Positions 6,898 through 12,543 of a stretch of DNA of 12,543 bases are shown here, in pieces (position 1 is the first letter of the stretch; every line of letters begins with the position of its first letter). Under the pieces are notes generated by a model that saw only the letters and a list, made by a program, of their open reading frames with translations, did no database searches and was not told the origin of the DNA. A program made the position numbers and the translations under genes. Origin of the DNA: JAGTQI01 sp038868115 (GTDB taxonomy: Archaea > Thermoproteota > Bathyarchaeia > Bathyarchaeales > Bathycorpusculaceae). Where the stretch lies: the NCBI GenBank assembly GCA_038868115.1, contig JAWBXA010000027.1:1-12543 (forward strand), given 5' to 3'.

Positions 6898-7390
6898 TTA
6901 AAGGATTTGTATTAAGGTTTCGATGTTAAAGAACGTGTTTGCACAGCCGTTTCTGAGCAGAGGAACAGCTTGACCGGCAACGTTCATCCTTGATAACGTC
7001 TCTCCAGCTAGCCTCACCTCTTCACCGCAAGCAACTCCAACAACGCCATCGTAATGTCTAACCTTCAAAATCTTGTAAATGCATGAACCGCCTGGTATGA
7101 CGTACACATCATACCCCCTATTCTTAGCTATTGAAACCGCCCTATTTATTAGACAATCATCAGAGCAGTGGGCGCAAATATATGAAGGGATATTCTGCTC
7201 AAATTGTGCCTTACACCTATTATTCATGTACTTTCTGGAACAATGGGGCAGAAATAACGCCTTTTTTTTAGCCTTTCTAAACCTTTCCTTATCGAGAAGG
7301 TTTCTGACCTCCATATCAACAAAGTCCTCTAAAAGCTGAACAGCGTCTGAAAAGCTTAATCCAGTTACCTCCTGAATTCTAAACTTTCTG
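6898..7390 (-). CDS. DUF116 cysteine-rich protein, 5' end lost in N gap
   Basis: An archaeal and bacterial DUF116-type protein of unknown function. 163 C-terminal residues are visible. The frame stays open from the internal ATG at 7314 back to the N gap, encoding RKFRIQEVTGLSFSDAVQLL upstream of it, so that ATG is not the true start. Counting from that Met, cysteines lie at 25, 34, 47, 50, 54, 78, 96 and 124, in contexts such as LPHCSRKYM, CAHCSDDC, IPGGSC and GVACGEE. The C-x2-C-x3-C cluster suggests an Fe-S or metal site, but that is inference. A TATA-like AATTTATAATAG on the minus strand just beyond the gap (7494-7504) suggests the start lies within the 98 Ns, so few residues are missing. 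Confidence 0.8.
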
Positions 7391-7488
7391 NNNNNNNNNN
7401 NNNNNNNNNNNNNNNNNNNNNNNNNNNNNNNNNNNNNNNNNNNNNNNNNNNNNNNNNNNNNNNNNNNNNNNNNNNNNNNNNNNNNNNN
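7391..7488. other. Assembly gap (98 N)
   Basis: A run of Ns covering the start of the DUF116 gene. Unlike the second gap, I find no duplicated sequence on its two sides, so the contig ends do not obviously overlap and the true length is uncertain. Confidence 0.98.
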
Positions 7489-7822
7489 ACCCCTATTATA
7501 AATTTTTTCTGAAAGACTAAAATGTATTTTGTAGCAGATCCATTAATTCACAGAGACACTAGCGCATTTAAATTGGTGGCATAAATGCGTTTGCTCAGAT
7601 AGAAGGCAAAAATTAGAAGAGAAAATTGGAGCATTGAAGAGAGATGTGCACACTTTTATATATCGGAAATAAGAAAGTGCGAAAATATAAACTTAATCAT
7701 CCGAATTGCACATTGTTCGGTTCCACTAAAGGGCTCTGTAAGAGCTCCAGAGATTTGAACGTGAAAGCTTTTACCATCAAATATAAGTTATCGAATTAAA
7801 AGCGTTTTATAAGTGAGCTGCA
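7489..7822. other. 334-bp intergenic region before the GPN GTPase gene
   Basis: AT-rich spacer between divergent genes. It holds the minus-strand TATA candidate for DUF116 (7494-7504), a strong TTTTATATAT (7654-7663) that points at nothing I can name, and an AAATATAAG box (7779-7787) placed for the GTPase gene with a leader of about 13 nt. There is a short self-complementary stretch, GCTCTGTAAGAGC, near 7733-7745. I see no convincing tRNA, box C/D RNA or ORF, although a small RNA starting near 7685 from the TTTTATATAT box is conceivable. Confidence 0.4.
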
Positions 7823-8584
7823 ATGTTTATTGTGTTTATCATTGGGACAGCTGGCTCTGGAAAATCTCAACTCACTGCAGCCTTTAGTGAATGGTTAAAG
7901 CTATCAAGGCAAGATGTTGCAATAGTGAATTTAGATCCGGGAGCCTTAAAACTACCGTATGCGCCCGATGTAGACGTCCGCAACTATATAAGTATAGACG
8001 AAATCATGGAAAAATATAGCTTGGGGCCCAACGGTGCCCTAATAATAGCCGCAGACCTCCTAGCTGAAGAAATTGAAAATATTTCAAAAGAAGTCGAGGA
8101 TTTAAAATCAGACGTTGTTTTAGTTGACACCCCTGGGCAGATGGAACTGTTTGCCTTTAGAGCAAGCGGACCCTACATAGCCAGTGAACTAACCAAGGAG
8201 CCAAAAGCCATAGTCTACCTTTTTGACGCCATATTCTCGCTAAACCCGCTAAATTACGTTTCGAACTTGTTCCTTTCAGCAGCTGTATACAACCGCTTTC
8301 TGCTACCTCAGGTGCATGTGCTTTCAAAATGCGACTTGCTTTCGGAGGAAGATATTAACAAGATTGTGGACTGGTCAACAAATCCGAAAATCTTAGAGGT
8401 AGCTATCGAACAAAAGCTTGAAGGAGCAAAGCGTCTCCTCAGTAGGAACATAATGAAGGCCATCTATCAGCTTGGTTTGAAGTTTCTCCTCATTCCAGTT
8501 TCGGCAAAGACAAATGATGGAATGGTTAACTTCAATATGGCTTTAGAGCGTGTACTAACAGGAGGGGACAAATACACGTACTAG
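7823..8584 (+). CDS. GPN-loop GTPase (XAB1/GPN1-like ATP/GTP-binding protein)
   Basis: A 253-residue homodimeric GTPase of the SIMIBI class. Motifs in order: P-loop GTAGSGKS (8-15), VNLDPG (35-40), the diagnostic Gly-Pro-Asn loop at 68-70 in SLGPNGA, G3 DTPGQ (102-106), a G4-like SKCD (168-171) in place of the usual TKxD/NKxD, and G5-like VSAKT (226-230). The eukaryotic relatives help assemble and import RNA polymerase II; the archaeal role is poorly known. The ATG at 7823 follows GTGAG, and a TATA-like box lies 36-44 bp upstream. Its stop interlocks with that of the convergent DUF4443 gene in the palindrome CTAG. Confidence 0.94.
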   Translation: MFIVFIIGTAGSGKSQLTAAFSEWLKLSRQDVAIVNLDPGALKLPYAPDVDVRNYISIDEIMEKYSLGPNGALIIAADLLAEEIENISKEVEDLKSDVVLVDTPGQMELFAFRASGPYIASELTKEPKAIVYLFDAIFSLNPLNYVSNLFLSAAVYNRFLLPQVHVLSKCDLLSEEDINKIVDWSTNPKILEVAIEQKLEGAKRLLSRNIMKAIYQLGLKFLLIPVSAKTNDGMVNFNMALERVLTGGDKYTY

Positions 8585-9210
8585 CAATCTTCAAAAAGAG
8601 TCCACGCAGCTGCCGCAGCCCCATATTCTGCTAATTCTAAAGTGTCAGCACCAGCAACCACAATAACATCGTTTTCCTCTGGTTGCAAGAGTGCGATCAG
8701 CTTTTCGGCTATTTTTGGATAATCCCTTGAAAGATCATCGCAAACTGATGGAATTACTAATCGTCCATTCTTGAAAATTATTGTGGTGGCGCCTCTGGCA
8801 CCCGCCCTAACTGCGGTGTCTCGCTGTTCTATGCCTGATTTAACTTTGTTTCCGCAATTTTTAGCCAGTATGGCAGAGTTGAATGGTGCTGGCATAAGCT
8901 TAACTTCCTCCAATTTAGCTCGCTTTCCAAGAGTTTTTCTGTATTCGTCAAAAAGCTTTAGTCCTTTAGCAGTTAGTTGGCAGCCCGTCCTAGATGTCGA
9001 GATAAGTCCAGCCCTCTTTAGCCGGTTGATGATAGTGCGCATAGCGCCCTCTCCAATTCTTAACTCTTCAGCAAGTTTACCCCGTCCCATCGGTTTTTCA
9101 GAAATAATTTCTATTACGCGTAGAACATGTAAAATAGAGAATGTAGGAGCTGGGCCTACTACTTTTTCGTCAACGATTTTCGCTAAAATATTTTTAATTC
9201 CGCTAGGCAT
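8581..9210 (-). CDS. DUF4443 protein with winged-helix N-terminus
   Basis: A 209-residue probable archaeal DNA-binding regulator. From the ATG at 9210 the N-terminal half contains a helix-turn-helix: LRVIEIISEKPMGRGKLAEE then GEGAMRTIINRLKRAGLISTSRTG, about residues 25-80. The C-terminal half has SGIEQRDTAVRAGARGATTI and VIVVAGADTLELAEYGAAAA, which I associate with DUF4443; its ligand is unknown to me. An in-frame ATG at 9279 would add 23 residues, but a TATA box (minus strand TTTTATAC, 9244-9251) lies between the two ATGs. It predicts a transcript start near 9221, so the shorter form is preferred. The gene ends in a 4-bp convergent overlap with the GTPase gene. Confidence 0.8.
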   Translation of the reverse strand: MPSGIKNILAKIVDEKVVGPAPTFSILHVLRVIEIISEKPMGRGKLAEELRIGEGAMRTIINRLKRAGLISTSRTGCQLTAKGLKLFDEYRKTLGKRAKLEEVKLMPAPFNSAILAKNCGNKVKSGIEQRDTAVRAGARGATTIIFKNGRLVIPSVCDDLSRDYPKIAEKLIALLQPEENDVIVVAGADTLELAEYGAAAAAWTLFEDC

Positions 9211-9242
9211 TTTTTCCACGGTTAGAACTAAAGTTGGTTCTA

Positions 9243-9253
9243 AGTATAAAATT
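9243..9253 (-). promoter_or_regulatory. TATA box for the DUF4443 gene
   Basis: On the minus strand AATTTTATACT is centred about 38 bp before the ATG at 9210, predicting a leader of about 11 nt. It lies inside the longer reading frame and so decides the start codon. Confidence 0.5.
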
Positions 9254-9293
9254 GTTCTTAACCGGCAAATCGAATACAAAGGTTAAATTGTTG

Positions 9294-9662
9294 TTATTTT
9301 CTAGTGTAGTATTCTCTTACTATGCCAGCTGTTAATGCAACGAGCCCTACTGCCAAAAGGTACAGCATTGGGTAGATGAACATTGACAGCATAGATTCAT
9401 AAGTTAATGTCGGAATCTGTGGTGTGAAGAATACCACGACCCATATTATTATAAAAGTTGAGATGCACCCTAACCCTAGGCCTACGGAAAGCCCATGTAT
9501 AAAACTGCTTCTATCTCTTTGATTATTCGCGTCTAGCCTGCTCTGCTCTTTTTGTTTAGTTTCTAGCTGCTCTTCTTTTGCGGCTTCTTGTGGCGTTTGC
9601 TCAGGCTCTTGTTGACCTGAACTTTCGCCAAACGGGGCTTCTAGTATTTCTTCGACTTCCAT
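9294..9662 (-). CDS. Small two-helix membrane protein, unknown function
   Basis: 122 residues; I do not recognise the family. Residues 1-52 are charged and rich in Glu and Gln (EEQLETKQKEQ and similar) and are probably disordered or coiled-coil. Two hydrophobic segments follow: about 54-80 (SFIHGLSVGLGLGCISTFIIIWVVVFF) and about 93-115 (SMFIYPMLYLLAVGLVALTAG), separated by a short loop TPQIPTLTYES. The end REYYTRK is basic. With a short loop between the helices, both termini are probably on the same side. No signal peptide is seen. AAAGAGGCGAT before the ATG at 9662 is a good Shine-Dalgarno, and a minus-strand TTTTATTAAT at 9695-9704 is a TATA candidate. It lies 83 bp upstream of the DUF4443 ATG on the same strand, but that gene has its own TATA box. 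Confidence 0.75.
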   Translation of the reverse strand: MEVEEILEAPFGESSGQQEPEQTPQEAAKEEQLETKQKEQSRLDANNQRDRSSFIHGLSVGLGLGCISTFIIIWVVVFFTPQIPTLTYESMLSMFIYPMLYLLAVGLVALTAGIVREYYTRK

Positions 9663-9738
9663 CTAATCGCCTCTTTGTGATTTGGGATGTGTAAATTAAT
9701 AAAACTATTCAATTTTGTATTCTGTTTTTGAATCCATA

Positions 9739-9765
9739 TTCTGAATCCATATTTTGAATTCAGAA
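9739..9765. promoter_or_regulatory. Operator-like inverted repeat upstream of the TrmB-like gene
   Basis: The arms TTCTGAAT (9739-9746) and ATTCAGAA (9758-9765) are perfect 8-bp inverted repeats separated by 11 bp. The block directly abuts the TATA box TATAAAAT (9767-9774). It overlaps a 13-bp direct repetition of TGAATCCATAT: one copy from 9729, another from 9742, and a degenerate TGAATTCAGAA from 9755. A regulator bound here would cover the TFB/TBP site. Autoregulation by the adjacent TrmB-like protein is a reasonable guess. Confidence 0.5.
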
Positions 9766-9776
9766 GTATAAAATAC
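9766..9776 (+). promoter_or_regulatory. TATA box for the TrmB-like gene
   Basis: GTATAAAATAC is a good archaeal TATA match, 69-76 bp before the ATG at 9843. It predicts a leader of about 45 nt that includes the purine-rich AAAGGGG before the start. Confidence 0.55.
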
Positions 9777-9842
9777 AGTGTACGCTGATTCGATTCTTAC
9801 TTTGATCCAGAAGAGGAGTAGGCTGAAAATAAAGGGGTTTAA

Positions 9843-10721
9843 ATGGAATTATCTGTTGAAAAGCCCGAAAGCATCGTAAAACTTTACGATGAAAACAGTG
9901 GATTGTGGCGTTTCGTAAAGACAGATAAGGGACCGGCCAAATCATTAGAAATCATTGAAAAAGCACTCCGAAGACTAGGCTTATCAAAGAATGAAGTAAA
10001 AGTTTATGTTTATCTGGCCAGGACAGGCGAGCATAAAGCCAGCGACGTTTCTGAGGCCTTGTCGTTGCATAGGACAGAGACCTACAGAATTTTACGGGAT
10101 TTGGAGAAGAGGGGACTAATATCGTCGGTTTTTGAGAAACCACTGAAGTTTATCGCCACACCTTTTGAGAAGGCTCTTGACATACTCATTGAAGCCAAAA
10201 GGATGAAGCTAAACCTACTTGAGAAAAAGAGGCAGGACCTTGTCGATTTATGGCTTTCGCTGCCAAAGCCTGAAGTTGAGCTTGAAAGGAAAGAGGTTTT
10301 CCAGATCTTGGAAGGGGAGGAGCAAATAAGCCTAAAGGCTGACGAGATAATCGGCAAGGCTGAAGGCGAAATCCAAGTCTTCATCTCAGAATATGATATT
10401 GCAAACTTTTATCATTCAGGTTTTTTGGATAAACTTGAAAAAAATCAAAGAAAGGGCATAAACGTTCGGCTTTTAACCACTTACTCGCCGAAGACTTGCT
10501 TTTTCTTAGAAAAAACAAAGCTGAAAAAGGCGAAGTATTCAAAGTTAAATGCTGAAGAATTGCCAACCTTTATCCTAGCCGACGGCGAGCATCTCCTCCT
10601 CTTGATTAGGAAGGAGAACGGCAAAAAGAAGGTTGCAGCTTTATGGACAAATTATGACGCCTTCATAAGAACTCTTAAAACACTCTTTAACGAGTTATGG
10701 AACAACGATACGGAATTTTAA
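9843..10721 (+). CDS. TrmB-like transcription regulator
   Basis: A 292-residue regulator of the TrmB type, a family that in archaea often controls sugar transport and metabolism. Residues about 42-110 are the winged helix (LGLSKNEVKVYVYLARTG, then RTETYRILRDLEKRGLISS), followed by a helical linker (about 112-140). Residues about 173-285 look like the C-terminal PLD-like sensor region (EGEIQVFISEYD, GINVRLLTTY, LPTFILADGEHLLLLIR). The first 35 residues precede the usual family start; their LWRFVKTDKGPAKS is not a motif I recognise. AAAGGGG before the ATG is the likely ribosome binding site. The 3' end overlaps the convergent flippase gene by 27 bp. Neighbours suggest control of surface-glycan genes, or autoregulation. 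Confidence 0.85.
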   Translation: MELSVEKPESIVKLYDENSGLWRFVKTDKGPAKSLEIIEKALRRLGLSKNEVKVYVYLARTGEHKASDVSEALSLHRTETYRILRDLEKRGLISSVFEKPLKFIATPFEKALDILIEAKRMKLNLLEKKRQDLVDLWLSLPKPEVELERKEVFQILEGEEQISLKADEIIGKAEGEIQVFISEYDIANFYHSGFLDKLEKNQRKGINVRLLTTYSPKTCFFLEKTKLKKAKYSKLNAEELPTFILADGEHLLLLIRKENGKKKVAALWTNYDAFIRTLKTLFNELWNNDTEF

Positions 10722-12448
10722 CCCGATTCTTTTCGTCTTAATTTCTTGCCAAACTGCTTTTACGAGCATCCTTGCATCCGTATCTATCACATAAAGTAGT
10801 GCAAAGTAGAAAATTCCACCGACGGCTGTTAAGCCTAAAATCTGATGGACTTTAGCTCTGCTCGGTTGAAGCCCAAACGTNNNNNNNNNNNNNNNNNNNN
10901 NNNNNNNNNNNNNNNNNNNNNNNNNNNNNNNNNNNNNNNNNNNNNNNNNNNNNNNNNNNNNNNNNNNNNNNNNNGCCAAACTGCTTTTACGAGCATCCTT
11001 GCATCCGTATCTATCACATAAAGTAGTGCAAAGTAGAAAATTCCACCGACGGCTGTTAAGCCTAAAATCTGATGGACTTTAGCTCTGCTCGGTTGAAGCC
11101 CAAACGTCCCTTTTGTGAAAAAGAGAACTCCGCTCATGATTATTGAGGCGAAAACATATTTAGCAATATTTTTCCACGGAATCTCTATTTTCACCATTTT
11201 TCGCACCATGACATATAATTTCAGGAACATGGCGAAGCGGGCTGCCGAGTTTACTATGGCGACTGCAAGGGCGGATGGCACTGGTTGACTTTGTGTATAT
11301 GTAGTTAGTGTGTAATACGTGAGTGGTATAGTTATAGCCGAGTGTATATAGGGCAGCGAAAAAGCAATGAACAGTCTACTTTTTACGAGTTCTTTAAAGG
11401 GTATTCTAGCCTCTTCGTCTAGTCTTTCATGCCCGTAAAGTACAAAGCTGTAGAGTGTGGAGATTGTTACAACAAGGGAGTCTATGGCTAAAACTGTTAG
11501 CACCGGCGATGCCGCTTTGTATTCTTCTTTCAATACTGTTAGGTATAGTTCTGGTAGTGTTAGGGCTCCAGCAGTCATGGGAATTGCAAACATTAAAACA
11601 GTTTTAATGGATGTTGTTATGTCTTGACTGGTTTTTTCTGCTAGGAGTTTTGGGTATAAGGCGAAGGCTAGAAAAGACGAGTATGTTATTATGTTTGCTA
11701 TTTGGAAGGCTGCACCATAATTGCTTCTCGCCGCTTCTCCACCATATGTGAAGAGCATTATAAAGATAAAAGCGGCTATTTGATTGCCAAAAACATTGTA
11801 GATGTTTGCAACAGAGCCTTTTACCCACTCTTTTACGTAAGCCCATTTAACGCTTTGTTTAAGGTCTTCGGCAAGCAGTTTCAGGTAGTAGATTATTTGT
11901 GTTGCGATGGCTGTGGTTAGGCTTATTATGGCTCCTTCTAATGGTTTTTGAAGCCTGATTATAAGGATGTATCCAAGCAAGACTTTGCATATTTCCGCTA
12001 TTAAGAGTCCATAGCCGAGAGTCTGGGGTTTTTTGGCTCTTAAGCAAGCTTCAAAAGCATTTAGCAGGTGGAGTTCAACTATTTGAATTGAGACCAGCAT
12101 GTAAAGGCTTATGTAATTTTGCACACCGAGTGCTGTTACTATCAATGGTATAAGCGGTAAATAAATGATTGTTGCAGCTATGGAAACGGCTAAGTTTGCA
12201 ACTATGCCAGTTTTAACGGCTCCTTTTTCTTGTCTGGCTACAAAACGCATAGTCCAGAAGGGCAATATTCCAGCGAGGATTGTGAAATAAGCCAGCACAT
12301 CATTTATGTTAAACCAAACCCCATACTCCGACAGAACTGTTGATCGTGCAATCATATACTGGAAAGCCAAACCAGTGGCAACACTCACTATTTTAGCAGC
12401 AAAAATAACAAAACCAGAATACTGAACTCTAATCTCATTTCTGCTCAA
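10695..12448 (-). CDS. Polysaccharide-type flippase (Wzx/MVF-like), split by assembly artefact
   Basis: A multi-pass inner-membrane protein likely to flip lipid-linked glycans. It reads from TTG at 12448 (SRNEIRVQYSGFVIFAAK...) to the edge of the second N gap, and the C-terminus lies on the other side, ending at the TAA at 10695. The last 133 bp before the gap are the first 133 bp after it. Removing one copy and the Ns gives a continuous 508-residue protein ending MLVKAVWQEIKTKRIGLKFRIVVP. That fits the size of the family, which has about 12-14 helices; many hydrophobic segments are visible (for example AIAATIIYLPLIPLIVTALG-like and IAAFIFIMLFTYGG stretches). No specific substrate can be read. 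It starts 12 bp after the stop of an upstream gene. Confidence 0.85.
10748..10880. repeat. 133-bp direct repeat, copy 1 (contig end)
   Basis: Identical over all 133 bases to 10975-11107. It stops exactly at the N run. Both copies encode the same part of the flippase (TFGLQPSRAKVHQI... to LVKAVW). Confidence 0.95.
10881..10974. other. Assembly gap (94 N), probably false
   Basis: Ns placed between two contig ends that overlap by 133 bp. The contigs should probably be merged, with no missing sequence. The copies are 227 bp apart, not a multiple of three, so reading through the gap makes a false frameshift. Confidence 0.9.
10975..11107. repeat. 133-bp direct repeat, copy 2 (contig start)
   Basis: Begins exactly at the end of the N run and matches 10748-10880 base for base. 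Best explained as the unmerged start of the next contig rather than a biological duplication. Confidence 0.95.
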
Positions 12449-12460
12449 GTCCGTCCCATC

Positions 12461-12543
12461 TTATTTGGAAAGGAGCTCATAGTAAGTCTTTATTAATTTA
12501 TCTAATACCGCCTCGTAGCTGTGGTACTTAATTACCCACCAGC
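12461..12543 (-). CDS. C-terminal fragment of an upstream gene, possibly a glycosyltransferase
   Basis: The last 26 residues of a protein entering from the right edge, reading WWVIKYHSYEAVLDKLIKTY then YELLSK and stop. The pattern of an amphipathic helix ending in Y-x-x-LL resembles the C-terminus of GT4-type glycosyltransferases. With a flippase 12 bp downstream this is plausible but not proven. Confidence 0.45.
   Translation of the reverse strand, partial: WWVIKYHSYEAVLDKLIKTYYELLSK

Noticed and set aside
7690..7705. Box C-like GGATGATTA on the minus strand
   Set aside because: No matching box D (CTGA) at a suitable distance, so a box C/D guide RNA is not supported.
7745..7775. tRNA T-arm lookalike on the minus strand (CGTTCAAATCTCTGG)
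   Set aside because: The loop resembles TTCAAAT, but the flanking five-base stems do not pair beyond one base pair, and no acceptor or anticodon arm is found.
9211..9279. Longer DUF4443 protein from the ATG at 9279
   Set aside because: A TATA box lies between the two ATGs, and the extra 23 residues show no family motif.
10748..11107. 133-bp direct repeat as a biological duplication or mobile-element target repeat
   Set aside because: Both copies abut the Ns exactly and lie within one gene, which is best explained as an unmerged contig overlap.

Overview
The window looks like a piece of an archaeal chromosome of moderate GC content. The evidence is an Alba chromatin protein, ribosomal protein eL40, an archaeal-type aspartyl-tRNA synthetase, a GPN-loop GTPase, a zinc-ribbon/KH protein, a DUF4443 regulator, TATA-type promoters in front of most transcription units, and TTG starts. 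Thermoproteota, perhaps a Bathyarchaeia-like lineage, is my best guess; it comes from gene content and style, not from a search. The sequence is a draft scaffold with two N gaps (7391-7488 and 10881-10974).

Layout. (1) 1-3738, minus strand: alba, a zinc-ribbon/KH RNA-binding protein and aspS, close enough to be one operon, followed by purF, which has its own 215-bp upstream region and runs off the left edge. (2) 3956-6455, plus strand: a winged-helix/RAM regulator, then sucC and sucD, which form succinyl-CoA ligase. sucC appears to start at a CTG codon. (3) 6546-6859, plus strand: eL40 and a possible 17-residue lysine-rich ORF. (4) 6898-7390, minus strand: the C-terminal part of a cysteine-rich DUF116 protein whose start lies in the first N gap. 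(5) 7823-9662: a GPN-loop GTPase (plus) whose stop codon is interlocked with that of a convergent DUF4443 regulator (minus), then a small two-helix membrane protein of unknown function (minus). (6) 9843-12543: a TrmB-like regulator (plus) with a repeat-rich operator candidate at its promoter. It converges on a polysaccharide-type flippase (minus), preceded by the tail of an upstream gene, possibly a glycosyltransferase.

How the genes fit together. Most of the window is core metabolism and information processing: purine synthesis, translation, chromatin and the TCA cycle. The right end is more accessory: a sugar-sensor-type regulator next to a flippase suggests cell-surface glycan export. The second N gap is an assembly artefact. 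The same 133 bases flank it on both sides, so the flippase can be rebuilt as one uninterrupted 508-residue protein. I saw no CRISPR array, insertion sequence, tRNA or rRNA, and no clear new defence or mobile system. The best leads are the CTG start of sucC, the non-discriminating signature of AspRS, the operator-like repeats before the TrmB-like gene, and the tiny lysine-rich ORF.
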